Shown here piece by piece: positions 44,505-53,124 of a DNA stretch of 64,000 nt. Each line of letters starts with the position of its first letter. Within the stretch, counting starts at the first letter, position 1. The notes beneath the pieces are model-generated. The model had not been told where the DNA came from. It saw only the letters and a list, made by a program, of their open reading frames with translations, and ran no database searches. Position numbers and translations under genes: made by a program. Source of the DNA: Halorhodospira halochloris (GTDB taxonomy: Bacteria > Pseudomonadota > Gammaproteobacteria > Nitrococcales > Halorhodospiraceae); contig NZ_AP017372.2 in assembly GCF_002356555.2 (NCBI RefSeq), forward strand, positions 1,240,001 through 1,304,000. The letters run 5' to 3'.

Positions 44505-44797
44505 GACTGATTCTGCTCCTCCCGATCGCGCCGGGGAACGCTCTCTGGGTCAGCGGTTATGGGGCGGTAGAGTTCCACCCGGTCACCCTCTTCAAGCTCT
44601 CGATCTGGTTTTACCGGCTTGCCGAAGATGCCGAGCTTGAGTTGTTGCGGATCGGCCGCCGGGAACCTTTGTTGTACCCCCGAATGGGTGACGGCATCAA
44701 GGGCAGTGCTGCCTGCCGGCAGGCTAAATTCGCGCCAGAAGTGCTCGCCGTGCTCAACGTAGGCCACCGAGACGCGCATTGTAGACTGCTCATGCAT
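44501..44797 (-). CDS. rnfH: RnfH-family ubiquitin-like protein
   Basis: 98 residues. MRVSVAYVEHGEHFWREFSL, LGIFGKPVKPD and GDRVELYRPITADP are diagnostic for RnfH (UPF0125), a beta-grasp protein found in rnf operons but of uncertain role. The ATG at 44797 has GGAGG at ideal distance; the longer frame from 44824 would run further into rnfE. It overlaps rnfE by 8 bp and rseC by 4 bp. Confidence 0.9.
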   Translation of the reverse strand: MHEQSTMRVSVAYVEHGEHFWREFSLPAGSTALDAVTHSGVQQRFPAADPQQLKLGIFGKPVKPDRELEEGDRVELYRPITADPESVPRRDREEQNQS

Positions 44798-45539
44798 GAT
44801 TGCCTCCAGCCAGTCGCCGGTCAATCAGCCGTTTACCGGCCATGATAAAGCCTAGGGCTATAAACCCCCCAGGGGGTAAGATCATTATTAGAAACCCGGC
44901 GTAATCATCAATTAGGGTCATTTCCAGGAAAGTGAAGGCTTCGCCGAGCATCAGTGAGGCGTCAGCGAACAGCGTTCCCGAGCCGAGAATCTCACGCACG
45001 CCGCCGAGTACTATGAGGGTCAGGGTGAAACCGATACCCATCATTAGCCCATCAAAAGTAGCCTCACTGGTAGGTCGCTTTGAGGCAAACACCTCGGCCC
45101 GGCCGAGAATGGCGCAGTTGGTAACAATGAGCGGGATGAACAGGCCTAAGGCTTGGTAGAGCTCATTTAGGTGGGCCTCCATGACCAGGTCGACTATGGT
45201 CACCAAGGTGGCGATGAGCAGGATAAAGACCGGTATGCGGACTGGATCGGTAATCATCCCGCGCAAAGCCGAGACCAGTAAGCCGGTCATAACCATCACG
45301 AATAGTGTCGCGAGGCCAAGTCCGAGGCCGTTGGTGGCGGTCGATGTAACTGCTAACAGCGGACAGAGGGCAAGCAGCTGAGCAAAGACAACGTTGTTAT
45401 CCCACAGCCCGTCACGGGCGATGCGCCGCCATGTGCCCATGCGTGGGCTGCTATCTGCTGTTGCATCCTGCTGCGCTGCGCTGCTGACTGATTCTGCGAA
45501 TGGTTCGCCGGTGGAGTCGGCAATATTATTGGTGGTCAT
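44790..45539 (-). CDS. rnfE: Rnf complex subunit RnfE
   Basis: An integral membrane subunit of the ion-pumping ferredoxin:NAD reductase. About six helices, with NNVVFAQLLALCPLLAVT, IPLIVTNCAILGRAE and MILPPGGFIALGF as RnfE landmarks. A Cys in a half-membrane helix (TNCAI) matches the one that binds an iron-sulfur cluster together with its RnfA counterpart. The chosen ATG gives 249 residues, including about 45 hydrophilic residues before the first helix, longer than usual; ATG 45557 is an alternative. Confidence 0.92.
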   Translation of the reverse strand: MTTNNIADSTGEPFAESVSSAAQQDATADSSPRMGTWRRIARDGLWDNNVVFAQLLALCPLLAVTSTATNGLGLGLATLFVMVMTGLLVSALRGMITDPVRIPVFILLIATLVTIVDLVMEAHLNELYQALGLFIPLIVTNCAILGRAEVFASKRPTSEATFDGLMMGIGFTLTLIVLGGVREILGSGTLFADASLMLGEAFTFLEMTLIDDYAGFLIMILPPGGFIALGFIMAGKRLIDRRLAGGNHA

Positions 45540-45549
45540 GGCTATCCCA

Positions 45550-46209
45550 CTATTCATCGGTCGCGTCGGTGGCTGAGACCTGCTGCGGGGCAAGTAACTC
45601 ATCGCGGTGTTCGGCGAATATGGTCAAGGCATCGTGGACCGCCTCTACCACAGCCCGGGCGCTTATGGTGGCGCCGGTTATTTGATCGAAATCACCGCCA
45701 TCCTTCGCTACTGCCCAGTCTTCAGGGGGTGGATCAGCAAGTGAGCGCTGCTCGAACTGATCGATCCAGTCAGAGCGCCGCGCCTCGATATCATCACCCA
45801 AACCGGGAGTTTCACGATGTTCGGTGACCCGCGCAGCAACTACCTGGCCATCTCTATCGATGCCAACTATTACACCGATTTGCCCGGCGTAACCCTGTGC
45901 GCTGCTCTCCATAGCGATGGCCGCTATCTGCTCATCACCGTCGCTTAGCTGCCAGGCCCTCGCCGTGCCGCGCTGATCACCAAGTTCCAATTCCAGCTCA
46001 CGCTCTAGCGGTGCCGCGTCGTGATCAGTCGGTGGCAGGACTGCCATAATCTGCTCGGCAAGGCGTTGTTGTTGAGCGGCCTTTATCTGTTCGCGAGTCT
46101 GCTCATCGCTGATTACCAAGGCGGTGCTACAGACCAGTGCCACCGTGCCGAGAAGAGTGACATGGTAAGCTGTGCGCTGCTGATAACTCGGTCGCTGCGG
46201 TGTGCTCAT
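45550..46209 (-). CDS. rnfG: Rnf complex subunit RnfG (FMN-binding)
   Basis: 219 residues: one N-terminal membrane anchor (YHVTLLGTVALVCSTALVI), then a periplasmic FMN-binding domain. The covalent flavin site is the Thr in GATISARAVVEAV near residue 180. HRETPGLGDDIE is also characteristic. The acidic surface is strong, as in other exported proteins here. Start and stop overlap its neighbours or lie within 10 bp of them, so it is part of a single transcript. Confidence 0.93.
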   Translation of the reverse strand: MSTPQRPSYQQRTAYHVTLLGTVALVCSTALVISDEQTREQIKAAQQQRLAEQIMAVLPPTDHDAAPLERELELELGDQRGTARAWQLSDGDEQIAAIAMESSAQGYAGQIGVIVGIDRDGQVVAARVTEHRETPGLGDDIEARRSDWIDQFEQRSLADPPPEDWAVAKDGGDFDQITGATISARAVVEAVHDALTIFAEHRDELLAPQQVSATDATDE

Positions 46210-47276
46210 GGCCTCTGCTCCTTGCCATTCAAGGGATTACCGAGGCGGTCGCGGCCGTAGATGCGCGGACGTAGGTAGTGATCGATGATCGGCGTAAAGC
46301 AGTTCATTAGCAGTACAGCGAATGCGCTCGCCTCTGGATAGCCGCCATAGGTTCGCACTAGCCAAATGATCGCCGCACAGCCGGCGGCAAAGATGGCTCT
46401 TCCGAAGGGAGTAGCCGGGGATGTGCTTGGGTCGGTGGCGATGAAAAAGGCGGCGAGTAGGGTTGAGCCGGCGAGTATATGGACGCTTGCAGAGGCGTAA
46501 CGATCTGGGTCGAGCACATGGAAGCCGGTGCTTAAAACGGCCAGGGTGACGAGCATTACTATAGGTATATCCCAGGCAATGATCCGCCGGGCTAGCAGAT
46601 AGATGCCTCCTGCTAGCAGGAGTAGCGCCGAGCTTTCCGCTAGGCTGCCCGGGGCGTAACCGAGCAAGGCCAGCCAGGGGTCGAAGACATCCGGTAAAGC
46701 CGCCTCGATTGTTCTGCCTTCAGCGAGGGCGGTACGGGTAGCATCGAGAGTGGTGGCGCTGGTGACCGCATCCCAGTCGACAGCGCCGAGAAAGGTGATC
46801 TGCAATCCTTCCAGAAAACCTGGCGATGCACCGGAGGTAAGCGGCGCCGGCTCAACCCAGCGGGTCATCTCTACCGGGAAGGCGATAAGTAGGGCGACGC
46901 GGGCGACCATGGCCGGGTTGAAGAGGTTTTGCCCGGTGCCGCCGAATACCCCTTTAGCAACTATAATCGCCACCAGGCCACCGGTCACGGCTATCCACCA
47001 CGGTGCCCAGGGCGGCAGGCTCATGGCGAGGATTAAGCCGGTGACTAGGGCGGAGCCATCACGCACCCCGCCGGTAGGGCGCCCGGCAAGGCGTAGGCAG
47101 AGCAGTTCGGCGAGGATAACCGTAACGAGAGTAATGGCCACTAGGTTAAAGGCGGGCCAGCCGTAGAGCCATATGCCGAAGAGGGTTGCTGGGGCAGCGG
47201 CAAGCATGACTTGCCGCATAATGCTCTCCAGGGTTAAGGGTGCCCGGGTATGAGGGGCGGCAAGGGGCTCACTCAC
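46206..47276 (-). CDS. rnfD: Rnf complex subunit RnfD
   Basis: A 356-residue membrane protein with about ten helices. GGTGQNLFNPAMVARVALL is the RnfD/NqrB signature, and SATTLDATRTAL carries the Thr expected to hold a covalent FMN. FFIATDPSTSPATPFGRAIF is also conserved. The four-base overlaps with rnfC upstream and rnfG downstream indicate translational coupling. Confidence 0.94.
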   Translation of the reverse strand: MSEPLAAPHTRAPLTLESIMRQVMLAAAPATLFGIWLYGWPAFNLVAITLVTVILAELLCLRLAGRPTGGVRDGSALVTGLILAMSLPPWAPWWIAVTGGLVAIIVAKGVFGGTGQNLFNPAMVARVALLIAFPVEMTRWVEPAPLTSGASPGFLEGLQITFLGAVDWDAVTSATTLDATRTALAEGRTIEAALPDVFDPWLALLGYAPGSLAESSALLLLAGGIYLLARRIIAWDIPIVMLVTLAVLSTGFHVLDPDRYASASVHILAGSTLLAAFFIATDPSTSPATPFGRAIFAAGCAAIIWLVRTYGGYPEASAFAVLLMNCFTPIIDHYLRPRIYGRDRLGNPLNGKEQRP

Positions 47277-48862
47277 GACTCGGTCTCCTGTTCTAGTTGC
47301 TCGCGGGGCTGTGTTTCAGGCTGCTGCTGCGCCGGCGCTGCGCGATGTTTTGCTGTCTGCTGTTCAACCTCCTCTTCCTTCTCTTTTGGCTTTTGCTGTT
47401 CCTGTTCTTGCTGTTTTTGGGCGGCACGGCGTTTGCGCCGTTCGGCGGCCGCCTTTTTCTTCGCCTCGGCCTCGCGGCGTTGCCGCTCGGCGCGGTTCTC
47501 AGCGAGGCGCTTTTGGAGTTCGGCGCGCTGGCGTGAAGCTGCGTTATCGGCGTGGCGACCACGGGCGTAGTGAAAGAGCTGCACTAACGGGCGGGCTGAT
47601 GGGCAGACATAGGCGCAGGAGCCACAGGTGAGGCAGTCGAGCAGGCCGTTATCGATAGCGCCATCAAGATCTTCAGAGGCGGCGCGGTTGGCGATCTCAA
47701 ACGGCATTAATCCCATCGGGCAAGAGTCAACACAGCGCCCGCAGCGGATGCACGGCAATCCGTCCGGTTCACGGATCTCGGCAGCGGTCAGAGCAATTAC
47801 CCCAGTGGTCCCTTTAGCTAGCGCTGCTGATGTCGGCACCTCTTGGCCCATCATCGGGCCGCCGGCGAGGATGCGCGCCGGCTCGCACTTAAGCCCGCCG
47901 GCTAGCTCGATCAAGTGGGCAAGCGGGGTGCCAATGGGGGCTTCGAAGTTGCCGGGCTCTTTGACAGCGCCGCCGCCGACGGTCACCGGGCGCCTTATCA
48001 GCGGCTCGCCCTGGCGAATGGCGCGATGGACAGCGTAGGCAGTGCCAACATTATGTACTACTACACCGATATCCGCGGCTCGCTTGCCTGCCGGTACTTC
48101 GCGTCCGGTGAGGGTGTAGATGAGGTGTTTTTCCGAGCCTTGTGGCCAGAGGCTGGGTACCGGAATAACTTCAGCGTAGCCGAGAGACTCAGCGGCTCGC
48201 TGCATGGCGTGGATGGCCTCGGGCTTATTATCTTCGATACCGATGGCTGTGCGTTGGGCGCCGAGGGCATGCGCCATAAGCCGGGCACCGTCGATTATCC
48301 CCGCGGCCCGCTCGCGCATCAGCCGATCATCACCGGTAAGGTAAGGTTCGCATTCGCCACCGTTGATTATCAGCGTCTGCACCGAGCTATCTGGGGTTAG
48401 TTTGACCGCGGCCGGAAAGGCGGCGCCACCCATACCGACAATCCCCGCTGCCGCGACCCGTTCGGCAATCAGCTCACTGTCGATCTGCTCAGCAGCGGCA
48501 GTCAGCGGCGGTGGCAAGTTTGGATCCCACTCCCTGTTGCCATCTGGCTCGATGACAACGGTTTTGACCGGCAGGCCCGAGGGGTGCGGGGCGGGGTGCT
48601 CGGTTATATCGATAACAGTCCCTGAGCATGGGGCGTGCACGGCAGCCGATATGCCGGCATCGGGCTGACCGATCAGTTGCCCTTGCAAGACCTTGTCGCC
48701 AGGCTCGACCAACGCTAGCGCCGGGGCCCCGATATGCTGTGCCAAGGAGACGAACAGCCTAGCTGGGGGGCGAATCGGCACTAGCGGGCAATCAGCTGTG
48801 GGGTGTTTGCGCGAATCCGTCCTCACTCCCCCGCGAATCAGCTTTGGTCTGCTAAGCAGCAT
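47273..48862 (-). CDS. rnfC: Rnf complex subunit RnfC
   Basis: 529 residues, the soluble NADH/flavin and iron-sulfur subunit. GVVHNVGTAYAVHRAI and INGGECEPYLTGDDRLM mark the Nqo1-like nucleotide/FMN fold, and two 4Fe-4S motifs follow (CIRCGRCVDSCP, CLTCGSCAYVCP). The last 80 residues are a Lys/Glu/Gln/Arg-rich helical tail (AEAKKKAAAERRKRRAAQK), longer than in minimal RnfC proteins and probably disordered or coiled. The start overlaps rnfB by 11 bp. Confidence 0.95.
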   Translation of the reverse strand: MLLSRPKLIRGGVRTDSRKHPTADCPLVPIRPPARLFVSLAQHIGAPALALVEPGDKVLQGQLIGQPDAGISAAVHAPCSGTVIDITEHPAPHPSGLPVKTVVIEPDGNREWDPNLPPPLTAAAEQIDSELIAERVAAAGIVGMGGAAFPAAVKLTPDSSVQTLIINGGECEPYLTGDDRLMRERAAGIIDGARLMAHALGAQRTAIGIEDNKPEAIHAMQRAAESLGYAEVIPVPSLWPQGSEKHLIYTLTGREVPAGKRAADIGVVVHNVGTAYAVHRAIRQGEPLIRRPVTVGGGAVKEPGNFEAPIGTPLAHLIELAGGLKCEPARILAGGPMMGQEVPTSAALAKGTTGVIALTAAEIREPDGLPCIRCGRCVDSCPMGLMPFEIANRAASEDLDGAIDNGLLDCLTCGSCAYVCPSARPLVQLFHYARGRHADNAASRQRAELQKRLAENRAERQRREAEAKKKAAAERRKRRAAQKQQEQEQQKPKEKEEEVEQQTAKHRAAPAQQQPETQPREQLEQETES

Positions 48863-49397
48863 GATCTATCACCTCCTGCGGGCGCGGCCAGCGCCAATTG
48901 GCTAGGGTGATCGTCTCGGGCACCATCTGCAGGGTTTGAGTAGGACAGGTCTCGATACACGCCACGCACCCGGAGCAGGCTTCCGGCAAGACGCCGTGGA
49001 TCTGATTCGGGGCGCCGATGATGGCGTCGGTAGGGCAGACCTTAAGGCATTTCAAGCAGCCGATGCACAGATCCTCATCGACCACCTTGGCGACCATGCG
49101 TGGTCCCTCTTGTTTTTGGCCGTAACTGAGTGGCCGACCGGTGATACGGGCTAGCTCCTCAGCTACTGCCCGGCCTCCTGGTGGGCAGAAGTCGACCGGC
49201 AGTTCACCGTCAGCTACGGCGACTGCACCCGTGGCACAACCGGGATATCCGCACTGACCGCAGTTGGTGCCGGGTAGGGCGCTTTCAATCTCAGCGGCTA
49301 TCTCGTCGGGTTCACCCTTTAAGTAGTGGTGGGCAATGGCGAGCACCCAGCCGAGGGCTATAGCCATCAGAGTCAGAACCAGCATTGCTGCGTACAT
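48852..49397 (-). CDS. rnfB: Rnf complex subunit RnfB
   Basis: 181 residues. One membrane anchor, then the 4Fe-4S module GTNCGQCGYPGCATGA...FCPPGG, then two ferredoxin motifs CIGCLKCLKVCP and CSGCVACIETCP. This subunit receives electrons from, or gives them to, ferredoxin in known Rnf complexes. All cluster cysteines are present. It lies 3 bp downstream of rnfA. Confidence 0.95.
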   Translation of the reverse strand: MYAAMLVLTLMAIALGWVLAIAHHYLKGEPDEIAAEIESALPGTNCGQCGYPGCATGAVAVADGELPVDFCPPGGRAVAEELARITGRPLSYGQKQEGPRMVAKVVDEDLCIGCLKCLKVCPTDAIIGAPNQIHGVLPEACSGCVACIETCPTQTLQMVPETITLANWRWPRPQEVIDHAA

Positions 49398-49400
49398 GGC

Positions 49401-49982
49401 TTAGGCTCCTGGAAGTCCGGTTAGTCCCATGAACGCCAGCGCCATTAGGCCGGCGACTATAAAAGCTATTGGTGCCCCCTGGAATGCTGCAGGCACGGCG
49501 GCGCAGGCCAAGCGCTGGCGCAGCCCGGTGAAAAGTATCAGCACTAAAGTAAAGCCGAGTGCTGCACCGAAACCGAACATCACACTCTCGATAAAGTTAT
49601 GGCCTTCTTGAATGTTGAGCAGGGCTACTCCAAGCACCGCGCAGTTGGTGGTTATCAGCGGTAGAAAGACCCCGAGTATCTGGTGCAGGGTGGGGCTTAG
49701 GCGGCCAACAGCCATCTCGGTGAACTGCACGGTGCCGGCAATAATCAGGATGAAACTGAGGATGCGCAGGAACTCAAGATCGAGCGGGATAAGGATAGCT
49801 GTCTCGATAATCCAGCCCGCGGCTGCGGCCAAAGTCAGCACGAATGTAGTCGCCAGCCCCATCCCTAAGGCGGTATCGAGGCGGTTGGATACCCCCATGA
49901 ACGGGCACAGGCCTAGAAACAGGGTCAGTACTACATTGTTGACCAGGGCGACACCAATCAGCAGTAGCAAATAGTCAGCCAT
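49401..49982 (-). CDS. rnfA: Rnf complex subunit RnfA
   Basis: A 193-residue membrane protein with six helices and the expected [19 protein letters not shown] and [16 protein letters not shown] segments; the two half-helix cysteines are present. As first gene it follows a sigma-54-type promoter, with about 26 bases of predicted leader. In nitrogen-fixing proteobacteria Rnf uses the ion gradient to drive electrons from NADH to ferredoxin for nitrogenase, which the neighbouring nif genes support. Confidence 0.95.
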   Translation of the reverse strand: MADYLLLLIGVALVNNVVLTLFLGLCPFMGVSNRLDTALGMGLATTFVLTLAAAAGWIIETAILIPLDLEFLRILSFILIIAGTVQFTEMAVGRLSPTLHQILGVFLPLITTNCAVLGVALLNIQEGHNFIESVMFGFGAALGFTLVLILFTGLRQRLACAAVPAAFQGAPIAFIVAGLMALAFMGLTGLPGA

Positions 49983-50017
49983 TGGGAATCCGTTTGAATA
50001 GGCTTTTGCTGATGTGA

Positions 50018-50033
50018 TGCATTAAATGTGCCA
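50018..50033 (-). promoter_or_regulatory. Sigma-54 (-24/-12) promoter of the rnf operon
   Basis: Minus strand TGGCACATTTAATGCATC. The GG and GC pairs are separated by exactly 10 bases, with one departure from TTGC. The -12 element lies about 37 bases before the rnfA ATG. It would need an enhancer-binding activator such as NifA. I found no TGT-N10-ACA site upstream, where a palindromic element begins 8 bp away. Confidence 0.7.
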
Positions 50034-50040
50034 GTTGGCT

Positions 50041-50200
50041 GGGGGCGCTTGGGCTCATCCCCCCGAGCCACTTGGCTGTCCCGGCGTGGAGGACGCCGTG
50101 AATCCATCCCTGGAGGCTTCATGGCGCCATCCTTGGCGCCAAGACCTCCACGCCGGGACAGAGCCAAGTGGCTCGGGAAGGAGGGGTTCCAGAGGTGCCC
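50041..50200 (+). repeat. Palindromic mobile element, copy 6
   Basis: The core is almost identical to copy 2, but the arms are different: GAGCCACTTGGCTGTCCCGG pairs with CCGGGACAGAGCCAAGTGGC. Relative to copy 2 the inner arm has two compensated changes (GTCCCGGCG and CGCCGGGAC for GCCCCGGTG and CACCGGGGC). The outer ends are diverged. It lies immediately upstream of the rnfA promoter; the 160 bp between it and the parE-type gene holds no gene I can see. Confidence 0.88.
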
Positions 50201-50362
50201 TTATAGATGGAGCCGTGAGTGCTTATCAGGTATCGCTACGGGGGGGGTTGGCGTGATTATCCCCACAACTGGGCGTGCGGTGGTAAGATTAATAATAGGG
50301 CACCAAATTAGTGCGCTTCACTTCATTGGAAAACGTCCCTGGCGCGTAGACTGTGGAACAAG

Positions 50363-50656
50363 TCACCGGGGGTAGTGCAATTCTCTCTGATGACGGATGG
50401 CGAGGATACGAACCTCACTCCATGCGGGGACATAACGGTAAAGCGCAACATAGCCGGTCTTGCCGTAGGAGATAACAAGTTCGCGGATCTCTCCAGCAAC
50501 TTGCCGTCCCAACAGTGGATGGTGGCTCAGCATGTCGACGGCGGTGGTAATTGCGGTAACGGCTCTGTCAGCAGCACCCTGATCCTGCTCAAGCAGAAAG
50601 AGCATTGCGCGCTCAAGGTTGTCGAGGGCATTGGGCGAATAGACTACCTTCGCCAA
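50363..50656 (-). CDS. ParE/RelE-family toxin
   Basis: 97 residues. KVVYSPNALDNLERAMLFL, HHPLLGRQVAGEIRELVI and VRILAIRHQRELHY follow the ParE/RelE pattern of a small alpha-beta toxin with a basic C-terminal region. ParE types poison gyrase and RelE types cut mRNA; the spacing of conserved Arg and His residues looks more like ParE. It overlaps the antitoxin gene by 13 bp, the usual order. Confidence 0.85.
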   Translation of the reverse strand: MAKVVYSPNALDNLERAMLFLLEQDQGAADRAVTAITTAVDMLSHHPLLGRQVAGEIRELVISYGKTGYVALYRYVPAWSEVRILAIRHQRELHYPR

Positions 50657-50928
50657 GGATCAGGCCTGTCACTCTTATCACCAGCAGCCAGCTGCCTCAG
50701 CCAGCGGTGCACGTCTTCGATCTGATAAACCTCGCCGCCCTCGTCGATGGCTTGGTCGGCCTTTGCTGCCTCCTGTATGAAGTTATGGAGGCTCTCTTCA
50801 CGTGATACCTCGCGCTCCAGCGCCTCGACCATGACGCTGTGGGCGCTGCGTTGGGTTAGCTCGGCTACACGTTGAATGCGTGACCTGAGTTCCGGGTCAA
50901 TCTTAACGGAAGTGGTTGTATTGTCCAT
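50644..50928 (-). CDS. Ribbon-helix-helix antitoxin (ParD/CopG type)
   Basis: 94 residues. TTSVKIDPELRSRIQRVAEL followed by RSAHSVMVEALERE is a ribbon-helix-helix DNA-binding domain; the rest is an acidic toxin-binding tail. Such antitoxins repress their own promoter. It starts 14 bases after GCAAGGTA and precedes the toxin gene. The module sits between the rnf and nif transcription units, which it may stabilise. Confidence 0.85.
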   Translation of the reverse strand: MDNTTTSVKIDPELRSRIQRVAELTQRSAHSVMVEALEREVSREESLHNFIQEAAKADQAIDEGGEVYQIEDVHRWLRQLAAGDKSDRPDPWRR

Positions 50929-51024
50929 TACCTTGCTCCCGACAGGCTATAGCCAAATAGTAATACCCACGTTGGGCCCTGACAAGCGCTTCGAAGAGGC
51001 ATAGACACAACAGAAAATAATATA

Positions 51025-51134
51025 TGAGCCGTTTAGCAGCCCCGGTGTGGAGGTCTTGGCGCCAGGGATGGCGCCATGAAGCCTCCAGGGATGGATTCAC
51101 GGCGTCCTCCACATCGGGGCTGCCAAATGGCTCA
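51025..51134 (-). repeat. Palindromic mobile element, copy 7, short arms
   Basis: A complete core in minus orientation with arms TGAGCCGTTTAGCAGCCCCG and CGGGGCTGCCAAATGGCTCA; the arms pair except for a few bases. The outer CCTCTAAAA-type ends are absent, so this copy is truncated at both sides, perhaps by arm-arm recombination. Confidence 0.85.
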
Positions 51135-51184
51135 GGGGCGAGCCTGTTGCTAAGCGAGGCGCCAAAGGTTACTCGATCGGTTTT

Positions 51185-52543
51185 TCACGGATAGTAAATC
51201 ACCATGTTGCGTCCCGAGCGCTTGGCCTTGTAAAGGGCGTTATCGACCCGCTTAAGGGCGGAGTTGGGGGTGTCGTTATCGAAGATTTGAGTGGCGCCGA
51301 GGCTGATGGTGATATGACCTACTCCAGTGAAGGGGTGTTCGGCTACGTCTAGCCGCAGTCTCTCGGCAAGGCTTTGAGTGCCTGTGGCGTCGGTCTCGGG
51401 AAGGATGATGACGAACTCCTCACCGCCCCAGCGCGCGAGTACATCGGGGTCGCGAAGATTTTCAGTCACCCGCACAGTCAGCTCGATAAGTACCCTGTCG
51501 CCGGCGTCGTGGCCGTATGTGTCATTGAGAACCTTAAAGTGGTCGATGTCGAACATGATCAAGCCGATCTCATTGCCGTAGCGATTATGCCTGGAAATGG
51601 CCTGATCAAGCTCGGTGTCAAAGCGTTGGCGGTTGAATATACCGGTTAGATGGTCAGTAGTGGCCTCATACGCTAAGGCCTTTTCTAGGCGCTTTTGTTC
51701 GGTCACATCGCGCAAGATAGTCGATATGTGGCTAAGTCTGCCAGATTCGTTGTAATGGGCAATGAGCACTTGCGAAACTGGAGTCTCATTATTTTGTTGA
51801 TCACGGATAGCCGTTTCACCCTGCCAATAACCATCGCGAAGAGCAGTCGGCAGGGCCTGGCCGGTGATTTTTTTTAGAGCCCAGTCTGGGTATGCCTGGG
51901 CAAGGGGAGGTGCGACCTGCAACTGCTCTCGTGGAGATTGGCTGCCATCTGGGTCACACTGGCGGTTTTGCCCCTCGAGGGAGAGTTGGGATTGGTCGTC
52001 GTGTATATCAAAATACCTTTTGCCGGAGGCGTTTAGATACAGGGTCTCGCCCTCGGGGGTATTCATCGCGACTATATCTGGGGTGCTATCGAGGATGGTG
52101 ACCAAACGGCGCAGGTTATCTTCTAGGTCAAGCTGCTCTTCAGGGGTTGCGTCGAGCTTCTGAAAAGAGACTACCGCTCCGGTGAGCTGGTTGCCGCTTT
52201 GGGATTCTTTGCTTTCACTAGCATTGGCGTGGATTTGATTTCGCCCATAGGTTAGTCGAGTAGCGCTAATTTCTACCCAGTGGGGAGAGTTGTTGAGGCG
52301 GTGCAGCAAATATCTCCCCGTCCACGACTGCCGCTTGCCGCTTATAATCTCTTGCACGCGCTCTTCTAAGCCATCCGTGGCATCGCTGCGGGTCAATTCA
52401 CCCAAGGTTTTACCGATAAGTTCAGCAGCTTCCCTGCCAAGCATTTCAGCGAGTCTAGCATTAACTTGCTGTATTTGGCCGTTAGTGTCGATCTCAGCCA
52501 AGGCAACTGGGGCTTGCTCGAAAATAGCTTGATATTCTTTCAT
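51185..52543 (-). CDS. PAS-PAS-GGDEF diguanylate cyclase
   Basis: 452 residues, soluble. PAS 1 (about 5-135, ALAEIDTNGQIQQVNARLA), PAS 2 (about 145-275, with DGYWQGETAIRDQQN) and a GGDEF domain (about 285-450) with the active-site loop RWGGEEFVIILPE near 372 and FDIDHFKVLNDTYGH. The active-site residues for c-di-GMP synthesis are intact. PAS 2 resembles the last PAS of the output-less protein at 27.1 kb. It is the only intact c-di-GMP synthase in the window, balanced by the HD-GYP hydrolase at 16 kb. Confidence 0.9.
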   Translation of the reverse strand: MKEYQAIFEQAPVALAEIDTNGQIQQVNARLAEMLGREAAELIGKTLGELTRSDATDGLEERVQEIISGKRQSWTGRYLLHRLNNSPHWVEISATRLTYGRNQIHANASESKESQSGNQLTGAVVSFQKLDATPEEQLDLEDNLRRLVTILDSTPDIVAMNTPEGETLYLNASGKRYFDIHDDQSQLSLEGQNRQCDPDGSQSPREQLQVAPPLAQAYPDWALKKITGQALPTALRDGYWQGETAIRDQQNNETPVSQVLIAHYNESGRLSHISTILRDVTEQKRLEKALAYEATTDHLTGIFNRQRFDTELDQAISRHNRYGNEIGLIMFDIDHFKVLNDTYGHDAGDRVLIELTVRVTENLRDPDVLARWGGEEFVIILPETDATGTQSLAERLRLDVAEHPFTGVGHITISLGATQIFDNDTPNSALKRVDNALYKAKRSGRNMVIYYP

Positions 52544-52741
52544 TATTCTTGGCTTTATTTCCCTGCCCCCAGTAAAGCATTCGGCTTTAAGGGTTTTTCT
52601 AAAATCACTCGCGCTAGGCGTAATCCATAACCGCAGGCTTTGGATGTGCCATTACAGCTAGTTTACTAGTATTTAGGAAAGTATTGCTAGCTAGCTCTCA
52701 TGCGGGGACGGCGTAATTCCTTCCTTGGAGAGCGTCTCTAG

Positions 52742-52905
52742 GGGACCTCTAGCAACCTTTAAACCGCCCATTGAGCCTGGCCGCCCCGGTGTGGAGGTCT
52801 TGGCGCCAGGGATGGCGCCATGAAGCCTCCAGGGAAGGATTCACGGCGTCCTCCACACCGGGGCGGCCAGGCTCAATGGGCGGTTTAAAGGTTGCTAGGA
52901 GGCTT
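52742..52905 (-). repeat. Palindromic mobile element, copy 8, longest perfect arms
   Basis: CTAGCAACCTTTAAACCGCC through the arm and core to GGCGGTTTAAAGGTTGCTAG forms a palindrome of about 145 bp whose arms pair without mismatch over roughly 48 bp each. The arm sequence (ACCGCCCATTGAGCCTGG) is unlike other copies although the core is the same. It lies in the divergent gap between the GGDEF gene and nifB, about 110 bp upstream of the nifB promoter. The remaining leader DNA (52906-53124) holds that promoter and no gene. Confidence 0.93.
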
Positions 52906-53013
52906 TGCAGCCGCATCTTCTTTCGGCGGTCATTGGTTCCCCTTGATGTTTAGCAGGATGGCACCGTACTGAAGTTGCTGGTTTTCTAGCAAAGCGTTTC
53001 CTCAAACGACATG

Positions 53014-53030
53014 CGGCACGCATCTTGCAA
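53014..53030 (+). promoter_or_regulatory. Sigma-54 (-24/-12) promoter of nifB
   Basis: CGGCACGCATCTTGCAA gives GGCAC, five bases and TTGCA, with GG and GC separated by 10 bases, a near-perfect -24/-12 match, about 95 bases before the nifB ATG. It would read nifBVWZM. I could not find a TGT-N10-ACA activator site upstream. Confidence 0.8.
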
Positions 53031-53124
53031 ATTGCATCTCAATAGATAAATACGCACCTCGTCGTTATAGCTAAGCCGGCCTCAGCAAGGTTACGGCCCA
53101 ATCACTGAGGTAAAAGGGGATAAC

